Shown piece after piece: positions 48,662 through 62,600 of a stretch of DNA of 64,000 nt. The stretch comes from Congeria kusceri (taxonomy: Eukaryota > Mollusca > Bivalvia > Myida > Dreissenidae): positions 22,357,864 through 22,421,863 of the forward strand of contig CM051028.1 in NCBI GenBank assembly GCA_027627225.1, read 5' to 3'. The notes below the pieces were generated by a model. That model was not told the origin of the DNA. It ran no database searches and was given only the letters and a program-made list of their open reading frames with translations. Position 1 is the first letter of the stretch. The number at the start of each line of letters is the position of its first letter. Position numbers and translations under genes: made by a program.

Positions 48662-51227
48662 CGGTATCGTTAACGACCCGTTTAATTTACTGTTTTAAAT
48701 CGTGAACCAGTATAAACCAGTGTGATTATCAGAGTGATAATGTTCACGGTTTTAAACAGTGAATTACCAACTTTATGTCACTGATATTTCCCTAAAATTT
48801 ACTGGAAAGCTTAAAATAAAATGTATTCATTGACATGTTGCGTATGCCACTGCGACAAGCATTATACATCTTTAAATGACCTATATACATGTACTATAAG
48901 AGTATATACCGTAAGTATACATTTTCCAATACCAATATTAACAAACATAACATTGGAAAGAATGATATTTTTAAGTTGTAGACACGATAATTCAATGATT
49001 TTCTCATTATTTGTTTCAAACACCTTACGACAGTTGCTTATAAGCAGTAAAACATTTTAACATATTGAATATGGTTTTGTATGTAAAAAACATCAAATAC
49101 AGAATTGTTTTCTGTAAATACACAGCTGGCGTTTATATTTAACATAACTTGAAATAATTTTTTATTAAATAGGAAATATGTTATCAAAGATATCCATTGA
49201 CTTGCATGATTTTCAACGCGCTATCTTTGACCAACTAATTAGCAATAACACAGTGTTTAACCGTACAGTGAGCTAAACCGGAAGTTGGTGATCTGTACAG
49301 CGATGATCAGCTGGTTGCTAACAACTGGAAACGCAGTAAGTGACACAATTGTTGATAGTATCTTGTACTTAGAGTCTGAATGTAACGGAATTTTAACTAT
49401 GTGTTAAGTATGATTTTATTTGTCAACCATGTGCCTTGTGAATTGTATGGCGAGTGTGTTTTCGTTGATAATTCAGTGGATTTTCATTGCATATATTCGA
49501 AACGATCACAACTTTTTGAAATAATTTCCATGTAATTTTTTGGATTTCGCGTAAATGACTAAAACTGTGTGTTTTAGCTTTACATCGTAAAACACGTATT
49601 AAACTATAGACACGTATTAAACAATATACACGTATTAAACACGTATTAAACTATAGACATTTATCACTGTGTATAACCGTACAATGAGCTGAACCAGAAG
49701 TTGGTGATCTGTACACCGATGATCAGTTAGTTGCTAAAATCAGAAGCCGCAGTACGTGGCACAATTGTTGATAGTATCTTTTGCTTTGAGGCTAAATAGA
49801 ACGGTATTAAAATATGTACATTAACTGTGGTTCTATTTGCCACACATGTTCTTTGTGATTTCTCATATAAAACTTTTAGATCTACTTATGCGACAATCGT
49901 GGTTATAAGTTTAGTATCTTTCACTTGTACTGAATGTATTAAATATCAAATTAAACTTCTATTATATTTCTCATATAAAATTTTAGATCTACTTATGCGA
50001 CAATCGTGGTTATAAGTTGAATATCTTTTACTTTGAGGCTAAATAGAACGGAATTAAAATATATACGTTAATTGTTGTTCTATTTGTCACACATGTTCTT
50101 TGTGATTTATGTGGGAACGTTTTCGATGATAATTCAGTGGTTGATCACTGCCATATATGTGTTTTTATCGCGCTATATATGCAGAAATGATTTTTGTTGC
50201 GATTTTGCTATGTAAATTTTACTGAAAAATATAATTTTGCAATGTACTGAATGTATTAAATATCAAGTTAAACTTCCATTATATTTCTCATGTAAAATTT
50301 TTAGATCTACTTATGCGACAATCGTGGTAATAGGTTTTCCATAACAATCAACATGAAATAAAATTAGATCTAAAAGCAAAGTAAACAAATGGACTCTATT
50401 ATTTCAGGTTATTCGGTGAGCGAGTGGACAATAGGTGGATGATAACTCTGGGTCGTGTCAAATGTAGACATTTAAAATGGAACTACTTTTCTTGTTGTTT
50501 TGTATAACTAGTATTAAAAAAAATATGGAAATTACCTCATCGACAGTACAAACATCAGCGTTTGTAAGCTTAATAAAAAGTCTATAAAATATCATTTAGC
50601 GACAACAACGCTGAAACTTTAACTACTATAAACTGAATATTAAGGCATCCCGTCAACGAAGTTTTATCCTATTACTACAGCTAAATCGATCGGATAACAA
50701 CCCATCGTGTAACCTTTAGCTTTATTTAATCGCTAGTTTTGGCACAGGTTTATTCGATCTTTATTTTCAGAACGCTGTGTATTTCATGTGACGTCATACC
50801 AAATGATGCCGTTTTGAGTAAAAAAAACAACAACAAGTGTTAAAATGGGAAACCAAGGCATTTGTTTGACATATTTTCACACCGTCAGGCGCGTAGCGCC
50901 GCATACTCCTTTACTCGTTCCAGTAAACATTTTTACTCGTTTGAGTAAACATTGAAATTAAAATCTCAAAAACAAAAATTACATTTACTTCGAAAATTGA
51001 AATAAAAATCAGTGCCAAATGGGGATTAGGGGTAAACAATACTCTCATAAATCCAGACACTGGCGTTTTATTTCAATTTTTGCCGGTCCGTGTTTTTAGT
51101 TTTGCTACAAAATTGCGCCTCTTATTAAAACCGTTTGTTCTTTTCTGTGCGTAATGTATTCTTTCCCTTGTCTTGCTAAACGCCATGGTTTGCATCGTGT
51201 TAATAAGTCGTCTACCAGCGATCCGCC
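48662..51227. other. Intergenic with dispersed short repeats related to hAT-like ends
   Basis: Two direct copies of a hAT-like terminal sequence lie at about 49251-49400 (CAGTGTTTAACCGTACAGTG) and 49667-49830 (CTGTGTATAACCGTACAATG). They share GTTGATAGTATCTT. They match the left end of the insertion at 58734. A second repeat (TTTTAGATCTACTTATGCGA, then CAATCGTGGT) occurs three times, near 49876, 49980 and 50301. No gene was recognised. Confidence 0.6.
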
Positions 51228-52182
51228 TAAAGCCCCGGTCACACTGTCACGATTTTGGCTACTATAGACCACGATTGGTTGTGGACGTGTTAATCGTGAT
51301 GAGTCGGGATGCACTCATCCCGATTGTGTCCCGATTGTGTCTTCCTACGTATACCTACGGTTATTGTCGGAAGAGACTACGAATATCAACGACACTTGTA
51401 GGTTTCCGCAGCCGATTCACCACGGTTTTACCAAGACATGATGCGATATATTACGATTGTAATACCCTAGCGTCAGTTAAACGCTACGGCAACACACGAT
51501 TACAGGCGATTGTTAACGTTTCTCCTAAGATTGAAGTAAGATTAAAGAAGATTCATCACGTTAAACCTAAAAGCAGCCGAAAATTCTCACGCTTCATTAC
51601 GCTTCAAGGCATCACGATGCCTCTTGCATAATCGTGACACCAACGTAGGCAAACGTGGTGAGTGCGTAATAACATCGCGCTAAATCGTACAGGGAACGCG
51701 ACCCAATCTTCGCGTTGTCGTGGTCCATCGTGTATATTCTTGAGCAGTCATAATAGTTGTCGCTAAAGATCCTATTTGAATCCTAACAGAATCTTAGGGC
51801 AGGCGTATAAATCCGTACCATATACGTAGCAAAACGTACCATAACGTACTACAGTCTTGTAATATATGTCTTAAAATCGGTCACGATTAATTACGATTAC
51901 ACACGAAAGGCCACGAATGCCTCTGCGATGGTTGTAAGAATAAGCCAGATTGAGATACGATGGCACTAGGATTGTCCTACGTTTTGAAAAAATCGTGGCG
52001 GCGCTACGATAAGCCACGAATGTTTTGAACAGGTTCAAAACTGTCGTAGCTCTTCCCGATCGACAAGGATCCGCCAGCATTCTTCAAGATTCATACAGTA
52101 CGTATGTGTTCCACGCTCCACCAAGATTTTGTTAATCGTGGGAAATCGTAGCAAAAATCGTAACAGTGTGACCGGGGCTTAA
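51228..52182. mobile_element. MITE with inverted termini and TAA target duplication
   Basis: The left end TAA|AGCCCCGGTCACACTGT is mirrored by ACAGTGTGACCGGGGCT|TAA at 52161-52182. The interior is full of CACGATT/AATCGTG words in both orientations. A TAA duplication fits PIF/Harbinger-type MITEs. No protein is encoded. A diverged relative lies at 55652-56170. Confidence 0.82.
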
Positions 52183-52189
52183 CCCGGAC

Positions 52190-54067
52190 GTTTTTTCCTC
52201 GATTTATGTACACAAATCAAGGACGGCATTTTCAGATGAAAATCATTATATCAAAGTGGGGTCTGGCACATGTTTACGCCTTCCCCAACAGGTATAATGA
52301 AACCATGAACCTAATAAACCCCTCCGAATATTGTTTATTTGAAATCAATGTCTTTCACAAACATTTGATTATGTCTACGACTTTACGTTCAACTAAATGG
52401 TTAAAATGTAAATGCAAAATTGGTTAGTTAGTTATGATGCTATTACAAATGGAATTATTACCTCAATATTAATTGATATTATAGAATTTTAACAATACAG
52501 CAGACAAGCTCAATGATTTATGATATCCATCCATTTACAGACTGGGTCTAAGTATACTTCTCAAAAAAGAGGAAAACATCAAGCAAAACAACATACATTC
52601 CTTAAATGTGCATACTTGCATTTCGTAATGGATCGGTCCAAAATACATGTCAGTGTTAAAATGGTCATTTTTAATTATTTGCTGCGTAATTAATTATGCT
52701 ACTAAAACTAGTGAATTTTAGTTTTGTCATAATTCGGTAGCAAACCAGAGGGTGTCACCCAATCGCCTTTGCATGTGGAATACTGCTTAATGTTGAGGGC
52801 CTGAGTACTGAATACTGCGTAAAATTGAATCTGCGTACTGAAAACTAAATGTTTGTTTTCGCTCACAGCGCAATGAACCCCATTTGTGTTCTGAATACTG
52901 AGTGTCTCTTCGGCATTGGTCTTCTAAACATTTACCGCGAAAAAGAAATAAATTATATGATGGTGGTAGACATCTTCGCAACACGACCGTACGGAAAGGC
53001 CACTTGCCTTGATTTTTAAGGTGTAACTCTGTCGAAATTGATGACATATAAACTGCAAATTTTACAAAGATATGCTATAAAACTAACAAAATCAGTTAGT
53101 GTTGTTCAATAACTAAGCGCCAGCCAATACACATATTTGAAGAGCAACTCCTATAAAAGTGACGGTCCAAACTTGTCAGAGAATATAATGGTCTGAATGT
53201 CAGGAATAGCGTTTTAGTGGGTCATAGAATTTTAACTTTCTGGAGCTGAACCCCTAGCCAACACTTTGCCCTGGACCCACTGGGGGTCCTAGCGGCCCCC
53301 TGGATCCCAGCTTACTTTGTTTTATTTTTATATTTCGAGTCACAACGAATTTGGCCGCGCAACGCCCCTGACCGTTTAAATGATTTATCAGCACAGTATA
53401 ATCAGATACTAGAATATAACGTGAGTGTTGAATACAGATCAAGTGTATCATGCACGGCTCGATTTGGATGTACGAGTATTAACACAGATATGAAGAAGGT
53501 TTAGTTTCGTTATATCGCGTATTGATAAAAAACAACATCGAACCCGATTTACTGTAATACATAAATGTAAACCTTACCTGTCGTTATATCACATGAGTAT
53601 TGTTGAACACGGTTATCCAAACTGAGGAATTCAGATTCAAGCAAATGACGTAGTAATTGACATTTCCTTACATCGGTTAAACCACAAAAAGTGGGTATTT
53701 TTTAACTTCCCTATTCGGTTCATGCGCTGCAGGTTTAACGGGTATACACGCGTATACGGGTATACATATGTATTGACATATGCGCTAAAAATAAAACACG
53801 AACTCTACCTAAAATTGTATGTATAACTTAACACTGAATCATTGTGCAGCTATTGTAAGCATGTCAACGTTTAATTTGAAATACGCCTCGTAGTGTTAGG
53901 CGTTTCGTGATATTTGCACGTTACCTGTAAAATGCATAGAGCTCTGTCCATTCCATGTAACAAATAGTTATAATATAACGACTGAGTATAGGCCTATAAA
54001 GTCAAACTAACACATATTACCTAGGATCTAACTTTGCTGTAGTTTAAGCAAAAATTAGCAAACTTTT
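52190..54067. other. Intergenic, no gene recognised
   Basis: Holds only chance frames. A minus-strand frame at 52787-53047 (containing NQGKWPFRTVVLRRCLPP) lies in a stretch with repeated GAATACTG and GTACTGAA words; it resembles a transcribed repeat and was not assigned. A GGGGTCC/GGCCCCC palindromic patch is at about 53270-53310. Confidence 0.35.
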
Positions 54068-54437
54068 CAAAGCAGGGGCGTAGCCTCCTTTAAGCACTAT
54101 AGGCATGTGCCTATACATTTTTTCCAGAGAAGAAAAAAAACAAATGCCAAAAATGCAAAAAAAAACAAGAGGGGGGATGGGGGTGAGGGGACCTTCTTGG
54201 CTGTGTTGATACTTCATTGTTTAACGAGTCGGTTACGTCTATATAAAATAAATTTCATAAAACAAACGCTTATTTTACAATTATTTTGTAGAATCGGGGT
54301 TTATCTGAAGTTAGTCGTTTGTAGCCACATACGAGTATAAACACTCCTGGCCCAAATTATCGCTTACAGCGTCATTTTGTAGATTCTGCGTAATGTGCCT
54401 ATTCCTTTTCTTGAACCCAAGCTACGCCCCTGCAAAG
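54068..54437. mobile_element. Short MITE with CAAAG direct flanks
   Basis: CAGGGGCGTAGC starts at 54073 and GCTACGCCCCTG ends at 54432, a 12-bp perfect inverted terminus. Both ends are flanked by CAAAG (54068-54072 and 54433-54437). The 360-bp interior has no gene. The termini resemble hAT MITEs, but the visible target duplication is 5 bp, not the usual 8. Confidence 0.82.
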
Positions 54438-55651
54438 TAAAAGGCTTTTATAGTTTGTTTATAAATCAGCATAATATATTTAGTGGTATAAATAATAACA
54501 ATATGTATATTTGCTTTTTATGATGAAAACAGATGATTACGGTATATAGTGACACCGTAACTTCGTACATATACGTTCTAGTGAGTGATATTACCATTCA
54601 AAGTCATATAAATAGCGGATCGAATTAAAATATGATTGTGTATACATATGGCAGTGAAAACAATACAGAGAGACGTAATGCCTTGGATTTTATTAGAATG
54701 TTTGCTTCATTAATCTTCGGAGACATTCGGTCAATCTCCCGCAGGTTATCGCAAGCATAAACGGGGACACTTTCAATCCTGTGAGTTAAAATGTTACAAA
54801 TAAAATATTTCATACGCGACACCCGGTTTAGTGCGTACGGTGGAAAAATAACGTATGCTGCGGGTATCGAAATGTTTTCCTTTTTACGTTCTAAATAGAT
54901 ACAAGCTCTGTGAAACAATGTATGAAATCATGTTTATATACACGGGCTTGTAATAGTTCTTCAGGTATGTATGAATATTGTTCTTCGAACGTTTGGTGAC
55001 ATAAGCAACTAACAATTTCTCTTTCTATGTAAGAACTTTTAAGGAATTCGTTTGCCAACTCAAGAAAAACAAGAAAACCCTGTGTATCACACTTGTCCAG
55101 CTAAAAACAAGGTTACCCATGAAACTAATGGATTCGCCCCAATAACCTGCTTTGTCAGTTGATGGGAATGAAATGAGATGATGAGAGATATAACACAAAC
55201 TAAACATCACTAGGACTTCAAGACCAAATCAAATATAAAATTAATTTGAGGAATTATATGCGTGGGATAAAAACATATCATCATGCAGATGATGCAAACT
55301 TTATAAGTCACGTAACTGTAATAAAAATTAGTGAGGAAGAATATCATTGTAATAATGGTAAAATCATCATGGTATTTCAGTCAATTTTATTCAGATGTTC
55401 CTATTGCCTGACAGAAACTATTTATTTAATACTATTCGGAATACCTAATACTAATAAAACGCCCATAACACTGTGAAAATCATCAAAGCGGAACAATTTG
55501 ACAATAATTCTGATCTGCTAGTGGTATTGAAAACATATATTCAAGTTTTAGTTTCTGACAGCGGTTGCTGTGAAATAGCTAGGGATAGAACAATATAGGG
55601 ATAATATACCTTTTTGAGGCTGTTTACGTCCTCAGAGAGCCGAAAAATGTG
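54438..55651. other. Intergenic, no gene recognised
   Basis: Short chance frames only. The minus-strand frame 54625-54918 has no recognisable domain. No RNA gene or transposon end was identified. Confidence 0.35.
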
Positions 55652-56170
55652 TTAAAGCCTGAGTGCACGACCGTCCAGTGGTCACCACGATAACACGACT
55701 GGTCGCGTTGCTTCCACGGTTTGTTGCGATGATTGCGAAGAACTCAATACGTATGCCTACGTTATTTCCACGATTAGACATCGTGATGTCCAAATCGTAT
55801 GGAAGGGTAGAGAAGCGTGATAATTGTTGGCTGCTCGTAGGTTCATCGTGATAAATCTTGCTTAATCTTAGTACAATCTTAGAATAAACGTAAACAATCG
55901 CCTGTTATCGTCTGTTCTCGTTGCGTATACCTGACTCTAGCGTAATAGAACCTTTGCAGATCGTATCATATATTGGTGAAACCGTGGTGAATCGGCTGCG
56001 AAATCCTACAATTGTCGTTTGTATCCGTAGTCTCGTCATACAACAGCCGTCAGTATACGTAGGAAGATACAATCGGGACACTGTGCATCCCGACTCAATA
56101 CGATTAACACGTTCACGATCAATCGTGGGCAATCGTAGCCAAAATCGTGACAGTGTGACCGAGGCTTTAA
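55652..56170. mobile_element. MITE related to the element at 51228
   Basis: Left end TTAAAGCCTGAGTGCACGAC, right end CAGTGTGACCGAGGCTTTAA. Termini and CACGATT/AATCGTG-rich interior are like the 51228-52182 element but shorter and with a diverged left end. It is flanked by TTAA on both sides. No coding capacity. Confidence 0.75.
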
Positions 56171-56940
56171 GTAACGAAATAAATATGTTGAATCATGAAT
56201 CATTATGCCACGACTCTGACAGATATAACTGAGATGGCTTCACTACGAGTCAAGCAGTTTGAATTGATTACTTTATCGGCTTTTTTCTTGAACGCACTGC
56301 CTTCAAAATCTTCATAAACCTAGGAAATAGGAGGGTTGTCTAAAAACAGCTGAACCACATGTTACACAAATAAGTATTGTTTTAAATATATATATATAAA
56401 CTTGGAAACGTACAAAGCAAATAACTCTCATTAGTTTATGTAACAAAATACACAATATAAACAAACGGTAAAAATATAATTTATACGGAATTCTTATACT
56501 ATCTATACAGTTTGAAAAATGTTAGCAATACACAATCTGTACACTGTTTCTTGTCACATACACATTACCGTATTATTACACGGTTAGCCTTTCATAATAA
56601 TGGCAAATAAGGGAATATAAGCAATATTTGTAGCATACTTTTACAAAAACGTGTGAGTTATTTAACGAACCCATATGGCGAGGTTAAATAATGAACATAT
56701 TGAGATAAAAGTATGCTACAAGTGTTTTCTACCGTAGTGAGCGTGCGGTTTTTGAAATTTTGTTGTAAATTATAATCGCGCTTCTTAGTGCACGGTTAGG
56801 ATCCGCCCACCAGTGATATCACAGTTATTCAATACCGCGAAACAAAGAAAACTCTGTTAAATATGGTACACTTACTATTAACGCACAAGCCCGATCCAAT
56901 TTGACAATGTTGTGTTTTCACTATATGAAATATATTGGTT

Positions 56941-56946
56941 TTTATT
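56941..56946 (-). terminator. Polyadenylation signal AATAAA (candidate) of TIR gene 2
   Basis: TTTATT on the plus strand gives AATAAA on the minus strand about 26 nt after the stop codon of TIR gene 2, implying a very short 3' untranslated region. A longer one using another signal is possible. Confidence 0.4.
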
Positions 56947-56971
56947 TATGCTTCTACTAACACCGTTCTGT

Positions 56972-59603
56972 CTAATCTAACAATCTGAAAAGTAGTCTTA
57001 ACTCTTCATCTGAAGAATTTACCAATCCTTGGAGGATATTCAACTGAATATGTTGGCTGTTCCCTGGTTCAACACCAACCCATACAGGAATAACGCGTCT
57101 GGCAATGTTACCACCTATTTTATGACTTTCTTTTAATATCGACTCCATGCGAAATCTTCTATGTGCATCTTCATCAAAAGATTGTGATATATATACTAAA
57201 ATAAGTATATACAAATCAAAGACAGTTTTATCAAGTGTCATTTCTGATAATCCAATTGCAACTTCCGATTCTAAATCGATAGTAATTTGATCGTTTTGTG
57301 CTTCACTGTTCCATACTGTTTGTATTCGAGCTCTTAATCGATCGGCATCATTTCTGTCGCTGTGTTTGTGCAAAATGATCATGTCCCTTTTAACTGGTAC
57401 TTCATCTTGGTGAAAAATGCTAATATCCCTTTTATCGGTTTCTGCATCTTTTTCAAAAATAAAACTCATAATATTTCAAACATCCGAAATAATGATCTTT
57501 TGACATTTTAATGATTTTTGTTGGAACAAATACTTATAAAACGATTCTTTAAATGCCTGTCAATTGGCTACACAACATAAAGTCGTACCACTTTATCTGA
57601 CGAGTATAGAAATTTGTTACAAGAGGCACACACGTGTCTGTATCGTTCCACTGGCTTATTAAGCACGTGTGTCAGAATGGGAAGGACCCTGATATGCTAT
57701 ATAAGAAAAAGGCCCGCCCTCTGGCGGCCGTATTTTTTTTACCGATTCAACAAAATGTTTAAGTATTTTGGTAGAGAACAACCTAAGAAACATTTCTATG
57801 AAATTATTTCGAAATCCAATAAGTGGTTTCTGACATGAAGATTTTCAACGTTTTAAATATAGCCATATAATAAAAGATGACCCTGCCCCCTGGTAGCCTT
57901 TTTAACTATTTGAGCAACCTTAATAGAATACCACAAACAGAACACTTCTTATAAAATTAATTCGAACTCCAGCCAGTGGTTTTTGTCAAAACAGAGTTTT
58001 TAAGTTCTCAATATAGATATACACGGTAAAATGGCCCCGCCACCCTGAACGGCCATGTTTTACAACGGACCCTAACCATTTGAGAAACTTTGGTAGAGAA
58101 CTACCCAAGAACATTTCTGTGAAATTATTTTGAAATCCAACAAGTAGTTTCTGACAAGAAGATTTTCAAAGTTTTCAGGAAAGCCATAAAAGGAACAAAT
58201 ATCCCCGCCGCCTGGCAGTCATGTTTTTCAATGGAGCGGAACCATTTGAGCAACTTTGATACCAAGAGAACTTTCCAATGCATTATTTCGAAATCCAACT
58301 AGTGGTTTATGACAAGAAGATTTTCAAAGTTTTAAATATAACCAAATAAAGAAAAATGGCCCACCCCCATCGGTTTTTTATATACGGAGCGGAACCATTT
58401 GAGCAACTTTTGTAAATAATTACCCGAGGAACATTTATGTGAAATGATTTCGAAATGCAACCAGTGGTTTATGACAAGAAGATTTCAAAGTTTTAAATAT
58501 AGCCACATATGTTAAAATTGTCCCCGCTCCCCCTCCCCCTCCCCCTTGGCGGCCATGTTTTACAACGGAGCAGAACCATTGGAGTAACTTTGGTAGAGAA
58601 CCACCCAAGGAATATTTCTGTGAAATTATTTCTAATCTAACCAGTGGTTTATGACAAGACGATTTTCAAATTTTAAATATAGACGTATACGGACAAATGA
58701 CCCCGCCCCATGTTTTTCAACGGAGCGGAACCACAGTGTATTACCGTACAATTAGCGAAAACGGACGTTGCTGATCTGTCCGTCGGTGACCATTTAGATG
58801 CTTTCCCAAATAACCCTCGAAATTAGAGTTTAAAGGCCTTTTATGGTCAGATTTGAGGAAAAAAAATCACGGTCAGTGAAAAAACATTTTTTCAAGTTTA
58901 CCATCTTCAGAAATGTATGATTAAAATATAATATTTCACACGCATTGATAATTGCAAGGTTGCAAAATTGACTACTAATCCACGTTTTTTTTAATCAGTA
59001 ATCGCTGTACTTATATTAAATATATCCAATGTTGTGTTGGAATGTTAGAAAAAATGGTCTTTGACCGTTTTCTAACCATTACTAACAGCTTAAACATGCC
59101 ATTTTCGAGTTATTAACCATTTTCTTCTACCACTTTAGGTAAGGTTACTTACTGTACGCCTAGTTGCAACTGTACGCAATCATTAGTTGTAAAAACCAAG
59201 AAAAGTACTGTACGCTTAGTTGAGAGTGAACACTACTTATATTTGAGATTATTTTGAATTTATGAATCAATATGCCTCAACTTATAATCAATATTAAGCT
59301 ATTGTTTGTCCGTCAAAGCAACTGGAAATTTTAGGTTTTTCAAATTCTTTGTACATGTGACTGCAAACATGTAAATTATTATGCTACATTTATCCAGTTA
59401 TCATTCAAACAATTATTTAATAGATTTCGGTTAATTTCTACATGGTATCATTAGTATTTTTTAAATGTTATTTTCGATTTTAGATAAAGAAGAAATTTAA
59501 GAACTATGATGATGCTGACGTTGATGATGATGATGATGGTGATGATAATGATGTTGATGTTGATGTTGATGATAATAATTAGGATGGCGACGACAAGGAC
59601 GAC

Positions 59604-59634
<31 letters not shown>

Positions 59635-62600
59635 CCACTAAAAGTGTATTGATTAATTACCAGCAAAGTCATTTTAAATCAACATTTTCACACCCTAGAA
59701 GCGGTTTCTCAGCGAATTCGATACAATAAATTTAGTGGGCACATATTCTTTGGTTTGTGAATGTTATTGCTTTGTTTTCTACACACTTTATATAGCATAT
59801 GGATATCAGAGGCAATAAAGAGTTGGTACAGAAAAATGATAAAGGACGCTATAGTTCCCAAATGTGTGTTAGAGTTGAAATGCGTGTCAATCCATGAAAA
59901 AGTTCGGATTTAAATATATTTTTCTAAATAAATAGCTTACTTTTCAACAATCTAAATTGAAATGATTATTATTCAGTGTTTCATTAACAATCATACAAAT
60001 TTTCGCTTGTTTTGTTTATTTATAACAAATATATAACGTGATAAAGTGGAGGGGTGTATCAAACATTTTCACCAATTCTCAGCGATTTAATATTTTTCCT
60101 GTCAACAAATACACAACCTTAGTTTTAAACGCTATAGCTGTCATTTCAAACAATAAATGTCAACATACGGATGGAGCATTGGACAAAAGGTCTACCGATT
60201 TAGATCTTTGGAAACTAAGTTTTTATTGAGAAAATGTTTAAACTCGAAATAAGTCGTTGATCTGACACGATTTTCGACTTTGACTCACATGTTTCGAACA
60301 GTTTAAAGTTGTTTATGACGAAGTTTTTTGTTTACACTCGTTATTGCTCTGACATCCATATATACCATGGCTTATCAATAAAACAAAACATTAACATGTT
60401 TAAACCAAGGCATATAGACCTGCTGCGTGTTTTCGCGTTCGCTAAACATAGGCGCATTCGCCGACCAGGAGCAAGTACTACGGTGTGATAGTCATCGATT
60501 GATTTATAAGTGCAACTACACGGCCACCAAACGCTCCTGCGTGCCACCAGACGGTGGCTCGGAGAAATCTCGCATGAGCGTTTCCGCTTTCGTTTTCAAA
60601 ACCACAACAGCGAGGTAAGTTTAGTTTTTATTCATGTTTTTAGGCATTTTATTAAAAATCTGAGACAGTCGTTCGACCTTAAATTGAATTAAGAACGTAT
60701 ATGCAAACTAGGATCCAGAAATTCTCCGTTTTGAAAAACTTACATCCTTTTTCATGACCCATGGTCGATAGAGAACGAAGCAAATAATGAGAAAAAGTCA
60801 CTAAAATAATCTATTTTGTACAAAAACAATACCTATACACAAAATATAAGACCCATACATGCCCCACAGCTCATTTGCAACATTTTTTAAGCAATTAACA
60901 ACAGCTAAACCAAGTAATGACCGAATATTACTGGTGCTACGCATGAGGTGCTGGTGCCACGCAGGAGCGATTATTGAGTATTTATACCGTCATGCATACC
61001 TCGACATGCAATAGTGCTGGGCATTATATGTATTCGTCAGATAATTCTAAGTTATAACAGTTACTGACGAACATTTGAGTGTCAACCATTCCGTTGTAAT
61101 AGCCTTACATTAATTGTTCTTACTTGAATTTTCAGGGATCACTATTCGATACGGATGAGAGAACTTTGACCAGAAATTTGACCGAACGTACAAGTTGTCT
61201 GGATTTTATGAACCGTCCCATGGGGATCTGCTAATTTAATTCTGCTTATTTTATTTAACTCGCAACATCCGTGTTTGATTAGAGCTAAATGATTTATGAT
61301 GTAAGCGGTCAATGAATGGTGGTTGATTCCTGTCTCAGCCATGATGAAGTTGCGGTTTTGTTTTCTCAAACTGGATTTGGAGCAGGTTGTGCTTTCGACT
61401 CCATCACCTCATAAGTATTGTAATCACTCAATCTGAGTTCGCAGGCTAATCGTTTTCATCCTTGTGATAGTATTCGTATGAAAAACGAAAATAAATTATA
61501 TTACATTATGTAGTGAAAAGACTAAGAAAACTGCACTATCTTACAAATTCACGTAAAGTCATTTCGATACGAACCAATTCTCAAGGTACTTTTCGTGGCT
61601 TACACTTATTTGCAATGTGTACAAAACAGCCCTTATATCAATATTAATTATTCATATACATTGGATTTGCAAGATCGGATAAATAAACGCATCAAACTTG
61701 ATATGCAATCAATTTCTTTTCATCATTTGTGCCTGATTAATAAAAAACCCTAACCTGAACATTTTTTAGGTTTTCAAAACTAAACGGTTAATAGGATATT
61801 GACTTTACACATTAATCTTGGCACTAAATAGTAACTACATCTTGTATCATCCCCATGATATATCACACTATTGAATTGTCTCCATCCCATTATAAAAGTT
61901 TCCCATTATCCAATTTATGTGTATGAATAAGTAATATGTATGGCTTTTTTCTGGCATACTGCAGACTTGTGGTCTCTATTTTTGAACAAAATTGGTATCA
62001 CCGTAATTATAATGTACTCGTTTTTCTTTGGGAAAACACGTAGAAAACCTGTGGTTTCCGCAGTATGTACTGCATTTTAACAAATACAGTAGTTGGGAGA
62101 ACAGAACCCCAGTTTAGACTGCACTTCTCAATCGTAAATTAAGCCGAACCCATTTGCTATACAAAACTCAATAATCGCTCCTGCGTGGCACCAGCACCTC
62201 ATGCGTGGCACCAGTAATTTTCGGTCATTAATTGGTTTATCTGTTGTTAATTGCTTCAAAAATGTTGCAAATGAGCTGTGGGGCATGTATGGGTCATATA
62301 TTTTGAGTATGGTTATTGTTTTTGTACAAAATGGTTTATTTTAGTGACTTCTTCGTCATTTGCTTCGTTCTCTATCGACCATGGGTCAGGAAAAAGGATG
62401 TTAGTTTTTCAAAACGGAGAATTTCTGGACCCTACTTTTAATTCAATTTAAGGTCGAACGACTGTCTCAGATTTTTCATAAAATGCCTTAAAACATGAAT
62501 AAAAACTAAACTTACCTCGCTGTTGTTGTTTTTGAAAACGAAAGCGGAAACGCTCATGCGAGATTTCTCCGAGCCACCGTCTGGTGGCACAAAGGAGCGT

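Noticed and set aside
52787..53047. 86-codon minus-strand frame with a basic, Pro-containing segment
   Set aside because: Lies in a repeat-like stretch; no domain recognised and no splice sites judged convincing.
59451..59672. Poly-Ile frame resembling a membrane protein
   Set aside because: Reverse strand of a (GAT)n microsatellite.
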